A DNA stretch of 19,961 nucleotides from Opitutia bacterium UBA6410. GTDB taxonomy: Bacteria; Verrucomicrobiota; Verrucomicrobiia; Opitutales; Intestinicryptomonadaceae. Of the stretch, positions 1 to 9,079 are shown piece after piece; the stretch's first letter is position 1, and each line of letters begins with the position of its first letter. A program made the position numbers and the translations under genes. The stretch is from contig DJPO01000099.1 in NCBI GenBank assembly GCA_002437405.1, positions 1 to 19,961 on the forward strand, given 5' to 3'. The notes beneath the pieces are model-generated. The model worked only from the letters and a program-made list of their open reading frames with translations, was not told the DNA's origin and did not search any database.

Positions 1-2204
1 GCTTTTTGATTGTCCCGATTGCCTCGGTTATCGCGCTCGCGTTCGCGTGGCATTTTTATTCGGGAATGAAAAAAGAGGAGGAGGGCACGGACGTTATGCG
101 CAAAATTGCAGGCCACGTGCGCAGCGGCGCGCTCGCCTACTTGCGCCAACAGTACAAAGTAGTCGGCGCGGTGTTTGTGATTATCACGATTTTCTTCGCC
201 TTTCTCGCATACGGTTTGAAAGTCCAGAACGACTGGGTTCCGTTTGCGTTCATCACGGGCGGTTTCTTCTCGGGTTTGGCTGGGTTCTTCGGAATGAAGA
301 CCGCGACGTACGCGTCCAACCGCTCGGCGTGGGCGGCAAACCATTCGCTCGACAAGGGGCTTAGGGTTGCGTTCCGATCGGGCGCGGTTATGGGGCTTGT
401 CGTCGTCGGGCTCGCGCTCTTGGACATTTCCGTTTGGTTTGTCGTCTTGAACTATTTTATCGAAGACGCAAGTCAGGCGCACAAGATGGTAGTCATCACG
501 ACAACGATGCTCACGTTCGGAATGGGTGCGAGCTTGCAGGCGCTCTTCGCGCGCGTCGGCGGCGGTATTTTCACGAAGGCGGCGGACGTCGGCGCGGACT
601 TGGTCGGCAAGGTCGAGGCTGGCATTCCCGAGGACGACCCCCGCAACCCCGCGACAATCGCGGACAACGTAGGCGACAATGTTGGCGACGTTGCGGGCAT
701 GGGCGCGGACTTGTACGAATCCTATTGCGGCTCGATTTTGGCGACCGCCGCTCTCGGCGCGGCGGCGTATATGACGACTCCCGAAATACAGATGAAGGCG
801 ATTCTCGCGCCGATGCTCATCGGGGCAATCGGCGTCGTGCTTTCGATTTTCGGTATATATTTAGTGAGGGTCAAGGCGGGCGCGTCGAGCAAGGAGCTTC
901 TCGGAGCTCTCGGCAAGGGCGTCAACGCCAGCTCGGTTCTCATCGCGATTGCGTCGTTCGCGATTCTCTATTGGCTGGGCACTCCCAGATGGCTCGGCAA
1001 CTGGGGCTCGATTATCGTCGGGCTTTGCACGGGCGTGTTTATCGGCAAAATCACCGAGTACTTCACTTCCGAAGCCTATTCCCCGACCCGCTTTATCGCC
1101 GAGCAGGCGAAGACGGGCCCCGCGACCGTCATCATCGGCGGCATGGGCACGGGCATGATTTCCACTTTCTACCCCGTAATGGCGATTGTCGTCGGAACGG
1201 CGCTGGCGTACGCGTTCTCGGCGGGCGGCGATTTGGCGGACATCTCCAAGGGACTCTACGGTATCGGCATTGCGGCGGTCGGCATGCTTTCGACCCTCGG
1301 GATAACCCTCGCGACCGACGCGTACGGGCCGATTGCCGACAACGCGGGCGGCAACGCCGAAATGGCGGGCTTGGGCAGGGAAGTCCGCAAGCGCACGGAT
1401 ATGCTCGACTCGCTCGGCAACACGACCGCCGCGACGGGCAAGGGCTTTGCGATTGGCTCCGCCGCGCTGACGGCTCTCGCGCTCTTGGCGTCGTACGTCG
1501 AAGAATTGCGCATCGGGCTTGTCCGCCTGAAGGACGCCCCGCACGCGACCGATTTCGCGAAGGAGACAATCAAAAAATTCGCCGAAGTGGGCGGTGTGGA
1601 TTCCGCGAGCCTCATCGACTTTATGTCGGTCTATCAGGTCAATTTGATGAACCCGAAGGTACTGCTGGGCATGTTCATCGGGGCGATGATGTCGTTCCTT
1701 TTCTGCGGTCTTACGATGAACGCGGTTGGCCGCGCCGCAAACCAGATGGTAAACGAAGTCCGCCGCCAGTTCCGCGAAAATCTCGGGATTATGCAGGGCA
1801 CTTCCGAACCCGACTATGCGCGGTGCGTCTCGATTTCCACGAAGGCCGCCCAGCGCGAAATGCTCTTCCCGTCGCTCTTGGCGGTAATCGCGCCCGTTGC
1901 GACGGGCGTGTTGCTCGGGGTTTCGGGCGTGCTGGGGCTGCTGGCTGGGGCGTTGGCTTCGGGCTTTGTGCTTGCGGTGTTTATGGCAAACAGCGGCGGC
2001 GCGTGGGACAATGCAAAGAAGTTCATAGAGCAGGGCAACTTCGGCGGCAAGGGTTCGGACGCGCACAAGGCGGCGGTAATCGGCGACACGGTCGGGGATC
2101 CGTTCAAGGACACGTCCGGTCCGTCGTTGAACATTTTGATAAAGCTGATGAGCATGGTAGCCATCGTTATGGCGGGATTTACCGTATCCTATTCTCTCTT
2201 CTAA
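1..2204 (+). CDS. hppA: K+-dependent membrane-bound pyrophosphatase, probably Na+- or Na+/H+-pumping (5' end cut by window edge)
   Basis: This integral membrane enzyme hydrolyses cytoplasmic pyrophosphate and uses the energy to pump cations out. The reading frame is open to the left edge, so the true start lies outside. Judging from residue spacing against known family members, only about six residues are missing, and TTG at 6 is probably internal. Numbering from that TTG, the substrate-site segment DVGADLVGKVE is at 194-204, followed by the DDPRNPATIADNVGDNVGD stretch at 210-228. The GNTTAATGKG motif at 471-480 carries Ala475 and Gly478, where K+-independent enzymes have Lys and Thr, so K+ dependence is expected. 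Glu238 in DLYESY sits where Na+-transporting members carry their gating glutamate; plant-type H+ pumps have it one helical turn later. Many hydrophobic helices run throughout. The gene ends in TAA and is followed by an intrinsic terminator. The family call is very secure; the ion specificity is inference. Confidence 0.97.
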   Translation, partial: FLIVPIASVIALAFAWHFYSGMKKEEEGTDVMRKIAGHVRSGALAYLRQQYKVVGAVFVIITIFFAFLAYGLKVQNDWVPFAFITGGFFSGLAGFFGMKTATYASNRSAWAANHSLDKGLRVAFRSGAVMGLVVVGLALLDISVWFVVLNYFIEDASQAHKMVVITTTMLTFGMGASLQALFARVGGGIFTKAADVGADLVGKVEAGIPEDDPRNPATIADNVGDNVGDVAGMGADLYESYCGSILATAALGAAAYMTTPEIQMKAILAPMLIGAIGVVLSIFGIYLVRVKAGASSKELLGALGKGVNASSVLIAIASFAILYWLGTPRWLGNWGSIIVGLCTGVFIGKITEYFTSEAYSPTRFIAEQAKTGPATVIIGGMGTGMISTFYPVMAIVVGTALAYAFSAGGDLADISKGLYGIGIAAVGMLSTLGITLATDAYGPIADNAGGNAEMAGLGREVRKRTDMLDSLGNTTAATGKGFAIGSAALTALALLASYVEELRIGLVRLKDAPHATDFAKETIKKFAEVGGVDSASLIDFMSVYQVNLMNPKVLLGMFIGAMMSFLFCGLTMNAVGRAANQMVNEVRRQFRENLGIMQGTSEPDYARCVSISTKAAQREMLFPSLLAVIAPVATGVLLGVSGVLGLLAGALASGFVLAVFMANSGGAWDNAKKFIEQGNFGGKGSDAHKAAVIGDTVGDPFKDTSGPSLNILIKLMSMVAIVMAGFTVSYSLF

Positions 2205-2221
2205 AAACTAAACGTGTTCCG

Positions 2222-2252
2222 TTCGGGGGGCTCTCGCCCCTCGAGCTCCCTC
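2222..2252 (-). repeat. Inverted copy of the dispersed GNRA-hairpin repeat
   Basis: Read on the minus strand this stretch begins GAGGGAGCTCGAGGGGC, continues GAGAGCCC and then CCCGAAC. It matches the start of the repeat copy at 19893 in 26 of the first 29 positions when compared by eye. The core folds as GGGGC, loop GAGA, GCCCC. It lies in the 3' untranslated stretch of hppA, just before its terminator. The right half seen in the copies at 19687 and 19783 is missing, so this is a partial copy. Confidence 0.7.
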
Positions 2253-2279
2253 ATATATAGTATTACAGCAAAATTGCGG

Positions 2280-2308
2280 CGGCGGAGTTTTTCCTCCGCC
2301 GTTTTTTT
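2280..2308 (+). terminator. Intrinsic terminator of hppA
   Basis: A perfect 8-bp stem, CGGCGGAG pairing with CTCCGCCG, has a 6-nt loop (TTTTTC) and is followed directly by seven T residues. It lies 75 bp after the hppA stop codon and separates hppA from prlC. Confidence 0.9.
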
Positions 2309-2335
2309 GGGCACGGGAAGTTTTCCGAAAAAAAC

Positions 2336-2363
2336 TTGCGCGGAGCGGTTTTTTTTCGATAAA
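2336..2363 (+). promoter_or_regulatory. Possible sigma70-type promoter of prlC
   Basis: TTGCGC at 2336-2341 and GATAAA at 2358-2363 are separated by 16 bp, and the second box ends 8 bp before the prlC ATG. Transcription would then begin at or within a few bases of the start codon, giving an almost leaderless message, which fits the absence of any Shine-Dalgarno sequence. The match to consensus is moderate and there is no experimental support. Confidence 0.35.
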
Positions 2364-2371
2364 TTCTTTCC

Positions 2372-4417
2372 ATGCAAAACCCTTTTTTGACGAGAGATTA
2401 TCCTCCGAATTGGCTTGATATGCGCCCCGAGTTCGCAGTCGGGGCGGTCGACGTTGCCATTGCGGGCGCAAAAAAAAATATCGCCGCAATTAAGTCCGTC
2501 CCCGCGGAGTCGCTGACATACGAAAACTGCGTCTTGGCGTACGACACCGCCGCCGCAGAGCTCGATACCGTTTATCTGCGCATAACCCACTTGGCTTCGG
2601 TTGCCGACACCCCCGCCTTGCGCGATGCCGTCGCCGCCGTTGCAGCCCCCGTCGCCGATTTCTATTCGTCCGTGCGGCTCGACTGCGATCTCTACCGCAA
2701 GTTCGTCCAATACTCCCAGTCTCCCGAAGGCTCGAAGCTCGGTGGCGCGCGCAGGCGAATGCTGACCCAGACACTCCTCGATTTCGAGCTCGGCGGCGCG
2801 AATCTCCCGACCGTCCAAAAGGAGCGCATTGCGGAAATCGACAGGCTTCTCGCCGTCAAGACCCAGAAATTTTCCGAAAACGTACTCGACGACACAAAGA
2901 GTTTCGTCCTCAACATAACCGACGAACGCGACCTCTCGGGCTTGCCCGCAGTCGCCGTTGCAGTTGCCGCGAAGAAGGCGGCGGCGCGCGGAGTATCGGG
3001 TTGGGACTTCACTCTCGAGCAGCCCTCGTACGTCCCGTTTATGTGCTATGCCGACTCCGACGCTTTGCGCGAAAAGCTCTGGCGGGCGTCGTCGCGCTTG
3101 GCGTCCGACGGGCAATTTTCGAATTGGCGGCTGATGTCCGAAATCCTCGAATTGCGCGCCGAAAAGGCGTCGATTTTGGGGCGCAGCGATTTTGCCGATT
3201 TGGTTCTCGAACGCCGAATGGCGAAAAACGGCGCGAAGGCGTTGGCGTTTGTCGCCGATTTGCATTCCAAGTTCGCCGTCGCGTTCGACAACGAATGGCG
3301 TATGCTCTTGGATTTCGCAGTCCAAAAGGGCTATCTTAAAACACCCGAAATGGTGCCGTGGCGCACGGCGTACATCACCGAAAAGCTCCGCGCCGAAAAG
3401 TACGGGTTCGACCCCGAGTCGCTGCGTCCGTACTTCCCGATGGACGCCGTGATGGCGGGTATGTTCGAAGTCTGCCGCAGGCTCTACGGATTGCGCGTCG
3501 AAAAAATAAAAATGTCCGCGCCCGCTTGGAACGAAAGCGTCGAGCTGTACGAAGTCGTCTCCCGCGCAGGCGACAGGCTCGGGCTTTTCTATGCCGACTT
3601 CCGCCCGCGCCCCGACAAGCGTGCGGGGGCGTGGATGAATCTGCTCGAGCCCGCGCGCGACGGACGCCCCGCGCTCGGCGTGATTGCCGGCAATCTCTCC
3701 GAGCCCGCCGACGGCAAGCCCGCGCTGCTCTCGCACTCCGATGTCGAGACGCTCTTCCACGAATTCGGGCACTTAATCCACTTCTTTATGATGGATTCGC
3801 AGGAGCTTTCGCTGCGGAACGTCGCGTGGGATTTTGTCGAGTTGCCGTCGCAGATTATGGAGAACTGGTGCCGCTCGCGCGAGGGGCTCGACATCTTCGC
3901 GCGCCACTACGAAACGGGCGAAAAAATTCCCGAAGAGCTTTTTGCGAAGTTCGAAAAGTCGCGCAAATTTATGGGGGCGAACGCCGCGATGCGCCAGCTT
4001 TCGTTCGCGCAAATCGACCTTCTTTTGCACACGCGCACCCGCGAGTTTATCGACGGGGGAATCGAAAAGACAGCCCGCGCCGCCCTCGCGGATTTCACCC
4101 ACAAGTACACCGAGCCCGTCCCGACTATCCTGCCGCGTTTCACGCATCTTTTCGGCGACGCGGTCGGCTATGCGGCGGGGTATTATTCCTACAAGTGGGC
4201 GGAGGTTTTGGAGGCGGACGCGTTCACGCGCTTCGAGCGCGAGGGGCTGCTGAATCCCGAAGTCGGCGCGGAATTCGCCGAGCGCATTTTGCGCGTGGGC
4301 GACACAATCGACCCCGCCGAGGCGTTCCGAAACTTCATGGGGCGCGACCCCGACGCCGCCGCGCTCGTCGAGCGTTCGATTGCCGCCGATGTCGCGGAGG
4401 CTTCGGGCGGAAAATAG
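2372..4417 (+). CDS. prlC: Oligopeptidase A-type M3 family zinc metallopeptidase
   Basis: This cytoplasmic peptidase degrades short peptides, including cleaved signal peptides, in the E. coli counterpart OpdA/PrlC. The 681-residue length equals that of E. coli oligopeptidase A, and similarity can be followed end to end from the N-terminal NPFLTRDYPP to the C-terminal AAGYYSYKWAEVLEADAF. The zinc site is complete: HEFGH gives His463, Glu464 and His467, and the third ligand Glu490 lies in DFVELPSQIMENW, as in the thimet oligopeptidase fold. A HYETGE segment also matches OpdA. There is no signal peptide. The ATG at 2372 is chosen because the protein then begins exactly like OpdA; no Shine-Dalgarno sequence precedes it. 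The gene stands 21 bp upstream of the DUF1080 gene and probably shares its transcript. Peptidyl-dipeptidase Dcp is the close alternative, but its overall fit is poorer. Confidence 0.94.
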   Translation: MQNPFLTRDYPPNWLDMRPEFAVGAVDVAIAGAKKNIAAIKSVPAESLTYENCVLAYDTAAAELDTVYLRITHLASVADTPALRDAVAAVAAPVADFYSSVRLDCDLYRKFVQYSQSPEGSKLGGARRRMLTQTLLDFELGGANLPTVQKERIAEIDRLLAVKTQKFSENVLDDTKSFVLNITDERDLSGLPAVAVAVAAKKAAARGVSGWDFTLEQPSYVPFMCYADSDALREKLWRASSRLASDGQFSNWRLMSEILELRAEKASILGRSDFADLVLERRMAKNGAKALAFVADLHSKFAVAFDNEWRMLLDFAVQKGYLKTPEMVPWRTAYITEKLRAEKYGFDPESLRPYFPMDAVMAGMFEVCRRLYGLRVEKIKMSAPAWNESVELYEVVSRAGDRLGLFYADFRPRPDKRAGAWMNLLEPARDGRPALGVIAGNLSEPADGKPALLSHSDVETLFHEFGHLIHFFMMDSQELSLRNVAWDFVELPSQIMENWCRSREGLDIFARHYETGEKIPEELFAKFEKSRKFMGANAAMRQLSFAQIDLLLHTRTREFIDGGIEKTARAALADFTHKYTEPVPTILPRFTHLFGDAVGYAAGYYSYKWAEVLEADAFTRFEREGLLNPEVGAEFAERILRVGDTIDPAEAFRNFMGRDPDAAALVERSIAADVAEASGGK

Positions 4418-4438
4418 AATTTCAAACAAAATACGGTT

Positions 4439-5086
4439 ATGAAAAAAATACTTGCGATTATATCTGTGTTCGCCGCCGCGCTCTCGTGCTCGGCGGTCTC
4501 CGAAACTGTCGAATTGTTCAACGGCAAAAATCTCGACGGCTGGGATTTTATCGTGGAAAACAATTCCGCAAAACCCGACGAAGTTTTCTCCGTCCAAAAC
4601 GGTTTGATACACATCAAGGGCAAGCCGTTCGGGTATATGTACACAAAGAAAAAGTACGCGAACTTCCGCCTGCACGTCGAGTGGAAATACCCGATTGCCG
4701 CGTCCAACAGCGGGATTTTCCTCTTCCTGCAAAATCCGACTCCGACGCTTTGGCCCAACGCCGTCGAGTGCCAGCTTTGCTCGGGCAGGGCGGGCGACTT
4801 CGTGCTTCTGGGCGGCTCGGACGTATCCGAATACAAAGCCCCCGAGGGCAAGCCGCGCCCGCGCTTCCCCGTCGTCGCGCGTTTCGGCAAGGCAGCCGAA
4901 AATCCGATAGGCGAATGGAACAGCGCGGACATCGTCTGCAAAGACGGCAACATCGAAGTCTACATCAACGGCGTCTACACGAACAGGGGCACGAAGTCCG
5001 CGAACAAGAGCGGGCACGTCGCGCTCCAAAGCGAGGGCGGCGACATTCTCTTCAGAAACGTCCGCCTCACGGAAATCGAAGACTGA
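4439..5086 (+). CDS. Exported DUF1080 (3-keto-disaccharide hydrolase-like) protein
   Basis: This is a single-domain concanavalin-like beta-sandwich protein of the DUF1080 family, some members of which hydrolyse 3-keto-glycosides. The N-terminus has a signal peptide (KK, then a hydrophobic stretch to about residue 16), with probable cleavage near Ala19. Cys17 in ALSC is a poor lipobox, so a lipoprotein is possible but not favoured. Family hallmarks are LFNGKNLDGW at 26-35, SNSGIFL at 89-95, VECQL at 109-113 and the closing strand HVALQSEGGDILFRNVRL at 193-210. The length of 215 residues is normal for a stand-alone domain. DUF1080 proteins are abundant in Planctomycetota, Verrucomicrobiota and Bacteroidota. 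It sits 21 bp after prlC and 38 bp before the large glycoside hydrolase, suggesting joint transcription and a shared role in sugar degradation. The substrate is unknown. Confidence 0.9.
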   Translation: MKKILAIISVFAAALSCSAVSETVELFNGKNLDGWDFIVENNSAKPDEVFSVQNGLIHIKGKPFGYMYTKKKYANFRLHVEWKYPIAASNSGIFLFLQNPTPTLWPNAVECQLCSGRAGDFVLLGGSDVSEYKAPEGKPRPRFPVVARFGKAAENPIGEWNSADIVCKDGNIEVYINGVYTNRGTKSANKSGHVALQSEGGDILFRNVRLTEIED

Positions 5087-5124
5087 TTTTTACAGCTATA
5101 CACTAACCCAAACAACTATATACG

Positions 5125-8100
5125 ATGAAACGAAGCCTGCTATTCTCCGCCGCTGCGCTGGTTCTCTCCCAGCCGCTTTTTGCCGACGGGGACTACAAAA
5201 AACCCGTAGCCCCCAATGTCGATTTCTTCCCGAAATTCGAGACGATAAAGCCCCCGATTTTGATGCCCCAAAACGCGAAAATCGAGTTTTCCAAGCAGGG
5301 GCATTTCCTCGTGAACGGCGAGCCCCGATACCTCGAGGGCACGATTTTCTACGAGGGAATGAGCGCGGAAATCGAAATCCCCACCTACGGCTATCCGCCC
5401 GCGCTGAATTGGATTTACGAGTCGACTCAGGACTACAAGGATTTGCAGAGGATAGGCTTCGACACGGTCGGCATCGGCGTGCCGTGCAACTGGATAGGCA
5501 AGTACCGCGGCAAATACCAGTTCATCAACGTGCAGGACAAGGAAAAAATGTTCGTGCGCCATGCCAAGAGCGGGCTGCCGATTTATGTCGACTACACCGC
5601 CGCCGAGTGGTCGCACGGCGGAATGCAGTATGTCGAGGGCAAGCTTCCCGAAAAGGAGGCGTTCACCGTCCGCGGCAGGTCGTACCACTGGATGCCGTAC
5701 AGCGTCAACACTCCGCAGGGGCGCGAGCTATGGCGCGAAATGTGGGAATGCGGCGTCGCCTATGTGAAAAAGTACGACATTCAGCCGTTTATGTACGAGC
5801 TTTTCAACGAGCCCGACTACGACGACCTCTCCGAATTCAACCGCAATCTTTTCGTCAAAAAGATGGCGAAAAAGTACGGCGGAAAGATTGCGCGGCTCAA
5901 TGCCGACTGGGGCTCGAAGTACGCGGATTTCGCGGAAATCGGCAAGTTCCGCAACTACGACGAAAACGCGGGGCTTTTCATCGAGTGGATTAAATTTATG
6001 GAGGACTCGTTTGCGGACGTCTGCAAATTCGGGGCAAAGGTAATCCGAAAGGCGGACGGGCGACCCGACGCGGGCATATGCTTCCAGCCGCTCGGGCAGG
6101 ACGCCACAAACGTAAACATCTACAAGACCAACAAAAATCTCAACGCGATATGCACGCCCACCGGCGGCGGAGCTCACTTTATGGGGCGTTTCCTCAAGGC
6201 GATGGCCGACGGCAAGCCGATTTTCGACGGCGAAACGTACATGGGGCATACCCGCGAATCGTTCCGCGACAAAATCCTCTATCAATATATGATAGGCTAC
6301 AACGCCTTCTACACGTTCAAGTGGAGCAGACGCCCGCACGACCCCGCGTGGAAGCTCGAAAACGGCGGCGTGCGCCTCGGCGAAAAATTTACCTACGAGC
6401 TTCTGAATCCGTACTCGATTCCCCCGAGCGCGCTCGAAGGCTATATGGACGCGAAAAAAATAATCTTCGGCGTCAACGACCTCTTCACGCCGCGCGACAG
6501 GGGCGTCAAGAGCGATGTCGCCGTTGTCTACTCGTACCCGACCAACCGCCTCCAGCGTTTCCGCAATTCGCCGATTACGCAGCGCGATATGGAAAAGAAG
6601 TTCGCGGAGGCTCTGGAGTTCTCGCAAATCCAGTACGACATAGTTTTCGAGGAACAGCTCAAGGGCGGCAGGCACAACCGCTACAAGGCGGTAGTCGCGG
6701 CGGGCGCGCCGTCGTATAAATCGACCCCGCGCAGGCTGGCGGAATTCGCCGAAAAGGGCGGGACTATCGTACTGCTCTACGACGCGCTGACTCTCGACGA
6801 ATACGGCAAGCCGAAGGACGATACCATTACGGGAATCAAATTCGGCGAAGACAAAAGCGCGGTGTCGGGCGAGCTGAAAATCGGCGACTGCACGATGAAG
6901 GCGTTCCACTTCAAGTCGGTCGAAATGCCCGACGGCTGGCGCGCAATCGGCAGCATCGACGGCGACCCCGCCGTTTGGGAAAAGTCCCACGGCAAGGGCA
7001 GGTTCGTGTTTGTAAACGCCAAGGTTTCGGGCGCGGACTTGCGTAGGCTCGCGCGCGAAATCCTGAAAACCGATAAAATCGGAAGCCTCGCGAAAGTCGA
7101 AAACGCGATAACGGGCGAACCCTGCTCGGCAATCGAAATGCACAAGGCAAAGAACGGCGCGAAGGTCGGCTATATTATGTTCAATAAATCTCAGGCGGCG
7201 GAGGCTGTCGCGTTCGAGCCGTCGGAAGACCTCGTTTTTGCGGAGCTGATTTCGCGCACAGTCGTGGAGAAAAATTCCGACGGAAAGATTCTGCTGCCGC
7301 TCAAGGCGGGCGAGCCTGCCGTGTTCGTCGGCGACACCCGCGAAAACATCGAAAAGGCTTTCGGCGGATTCAAAAAACTTTCCGCCGCCGACGCGAAGAA
7401 ATCGGTCGACGATTGGGACAGAAGCGAACGCCTCAAGAAAATGAAGTCCAACAAGGCGTTCGATGTTCCCTCGGCTAATTTGCAGACAGTGCGCCTGCAC
7501 GAAATCGCGAATCTCTCCACCGCCGCGCAGCTCCCGTGCCGCGACGGCTCGGCGGGCGCGCTCAAATCCGCGCCGTGGACTGTCGAAAACTGCAACGGCA
7601 TACCGTTCGACTTCATTCGCCCCGACCACAACAAAAATATGACGTTCGTGGCTCTCGGCGACTTCGGCAAAAACGGGAAAATCGAACGCGTCGACGGAAT
7701 GAAAATCGACTCCAAAGCCGCCGCGCTCTACTTCCTGCACGCCTCCTGCGGAAAGGCCGACGGCGAAATTATGCGGTATGTCGTCAACTATTCCGACGGC
7801 TCGAAACTCGAAGTTCCCATGGTTCTGAACCGCAACATCGGCGCGTGGGACGCCGTTTTGTCGCCCGACAAAAACGCCGAAACCGTCGCAGGATACATCG
7901 ACCCCGCAAACCGCGGTTTGTATATCTACAAGTGGATAAATCCGTATCCGTACAAGCTGATAAAATCGCTCGACGCGGTGCTCTCGAACTCCGCGGCAAA
8001 CTACGTCGCAACCGGCATTACGCTCGAAACTCCGCACGGCGACAGCGACTACGACTTCACCGCAGTCGACAAAAACTCCAAGGTCGTCTTCAGAAACACC

Positions 8101-8991
8101 TCGCCCGCGTCCAAGCACGAGGGCGGGCGGATTGAAGTGCCCTCGGACGGAACCGCGCTGTATTCGAACTTCACGCTCAATCTCGACAAAAAATATTCGC
8201 TCCCCGCGAATGCCCCCGAAGGCTCGATTTCCTTCCGTATAGACGTCGGCGAAAACGCCAAGCCGCCTGCGGTGCTGCGTGTCGCGCTCGGGCAGACGGT
8301 AAGCAGCGTGCCGTCGTTCGCTCTCGGCAGCGAAATGTTTATGGACTTGGGCGGCGGCAAGTACTCGGTGCGCGTGCCGCTCTCCCTGCTTCTCGAAAAC
8401 GAACATGCCGAATTCGACGCCGTTACCGTGCAGTTCGCGTGGAAGGTCGAGGGCTTTGAAACCGTCAAATTCGACGAATTCGGGATTGTCGGCTACCGCT
8501 CGAAAAATCCGTTCAGGCTCGACTCCTTCAAAATGAGCCAATGGGGCGGCGTGATTTTCTCGAAGGGCGCGGATTACGTCGCGCTCGACGTCGACGCCAA
8601 AACGCTCAACTGGTCAATCGGCACGCTGTCGTTTATGCGCCCCGTGCCGCTCCCCGAAAACGCGCGCGACAAGAACTTCGTCTTCGAGGTCAACGGCGGT
8701 CGCGACATACTCGGCAACCGCAATCTCGGCGGACAGACATTCCAGATGACGATAACGTACAAGACGGCAGACGGCAAATCCGTTAATTCGCCGCAAATCG
8801 TGCTCTTCAAAGACATGATTGCAGGCGGCGCGGTGGACAATATTCCCGCGACGTGGCAGAAAGTTTCGATACCGATGAAGAGGCTGCTGCCCAAGGGAGA
8901 TGTCAAGGAAATCCGCTCGTTCGCCCTGCAATTCCGCCCGTTCGCTGCTGATAGGTCGGGCGTGTTCCTGCGCAACTTTACGATTGAATAA
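5125..8991 (+). CDS. Very large exported clan GH-A glycoside hydrolase (beta-galactosidase/GH42-like) with C-terminal beta-sandwich modules
   Basis: This is a secreted or outer-envelope glycosidase of 1288 residues. The signal peptide is MKRSLLFSAAALVLSQPLFA, with likely cleavage after Ala20. A TIM-barrel catalytic domain covers about 45-430. The acid/base is probably Glu229 in ELFNEPD and the nucleophile probably Glu370 in FDGETYMG; the 141-residue spacing fits clan GH-A. A Rossmann-like region resembling the GH42 trimerisation domain follows (about 455-580), then a small beta domain to about 745. A galactose-binding-type module lies around 790-990 (LHASCG near 870, NYSDGSKLEVPM near 887). 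Two further jelly-roll-like modules end the protein (about 1000-1120 and 1130-1288). The ATG at 5125 gives the signal peptide; no Shine-Dalgarno sequence is present. No sorting tail is seen. Family and substrate are not certain: it could belong to GH42, GH5 or an unclassified GH-A family. Confidence 0.85.
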   Translation: MKRSLLFSAAALVLSQPLFADGDYKKPVAPNVDFFPKFETIKPPILMPQNAKIEFSKQGHFLVNGEPRYLEGTIFYEGMSAEIEIPTYGYPPALNWIYESTQDYKDLQRIGFDTVGIGVPCNWIGKYRGKYQFINVQDKEKMFVRHAKSGLPIYVDYTAAEWSHGGMQYVEGKLPEKEAFTVRGRSYHWMPYSVNTPQGRELWREMWECGVAYVKKYDIQPFMYELFNEPDYDDLSEFNRNLFVKKMAKKYGGKIARLNADWGSKYADFAEIGKFRNYDENAGLFIEWIKFMEDSFADVCKFGAKVIRKADGRPDAGICFQPLGQDATNVNIYKTNKNLNAICTPTGGGAHFMGRFLKAMADGKPIFDGETYMGHTRESFRDKILYQYMIGYNAFYTFKWSRRPHDPAWKLENGGVRLGEKFTYELLNPYSIPPSALEGYMDAKKIIFGVNDLFTPRDRGVKSDVAVVYSYPTNRLQRFRNSPITQRDMEKKFAEALEFSQIQYDIVFEEQLKGGRHNRYKAVVAAGAPSYKSTPRRLAEFAEKGGTIVLLYDALTLDEYGKPKDDTITGIKFGEDKSAVSGELKIGDCTMKAFHFKSVEMPDGWRAIGSIDGDPAVWEKSHGKGRFVFVNAKVSGADLRRLAREILKTDKIGSLAKVENAITGEPCSAIEMHKAKNGAKVGYIMFNKSQAAEAVAFEPSEDLVFAELISRTVVEKNSDGKILLPLKAGEPAVFVGDTRENIEKAFGGFKKLSAADAKKSVDDWDRSERLKKMKSNKAFDVPSANLQTVRLHEIANLSTAAQLPCRDGSAGALKSAPWTVENCNGIPFDFIRPDHNKNMTFVALGDFGKNGKIERVDGMKIDSKAAALYFLHASCGKADGEIMRYVVNYSDGSKLEVPMVLNRNIGAWDAVLSPDKNAETVAGYIDPANRGLYIYKWINPYPYKLIKSLDAVLSNSAANYVATGITLETPHGDSDYDFTAVDKNSKVVFRNTSPASKHEGGRIEVPSDGTALYSNFTLNLDKKYSLPANAPEGSISFRIDVGENAKPPAVLRVALGQTVSSVPSFALGSEMFMDLGGGKYSVRVPLSLLLENEHAEFDAVTVQFAWKVEGFETVKFDEFGIVGYRSKNPFRLDSFKMSQWGGVIFSKGADYVALDVDAKTLNWSIGTLSFMRPVPLPENARDKNFVFEVNGGRDILGNRNLGGQTFQMTITYKTADGKSVNSPQIVLFKDMIAGGAVDNIPATWQKVSIPMKRLLPKGDVKEIRSFALQFRPFAADRSGVFLRNFTIE

Positions 8992-9031
8992 AGAGGGGAA
9001 AGAAACTCCCCGCCTTTTCGCCGAGCGCGAA

Positions 9032-9060
9032 AAAGCCCGAGCCATTCGGCTCGGGCTTTT
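9032..9060. terminator. Bidirectional intrinsic terminator between convergent genes
   Basis: AAAGCCCGAGCC pairs perfectly with GGCTCGGGCTTT over 12 bp around the 4-nt loop ATTC. Runs of T follow on both strands (TTTT on plus, TTTTT on minus). It lies between the end of the glycoside hydrolase at 8991 and the end of the opposing gene at 9080, so it can stop transcription from both sides. Confidence 0.93.
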
Positions 9061-9079
9061 GCTTTAAAGTGCGCTTGTT

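Noticed and set aside
434..2260. 608-residue plus-strand open frame inside hppA
   Set aside because: Arg/Gly-rich translation typical of a shifted frame over GC-rich coding DNA; the hppA frame is conserved throughout.
2201..3772. 523-residue minus-strand open frame antisense to prlC
   Set aside because: Lies opposite well-conserved peptidase sequence and runs through the hppA terminator; composition is typical of an antisense shadow.
5728..8541. 937-residue minus-strand open frame antisense to the glycoside hydrolase
   Set aside because: Arises from the GC-biased codon pattern of the sense gene; the translation has no domain and the sense frame has signal peptide and active-site motifs.
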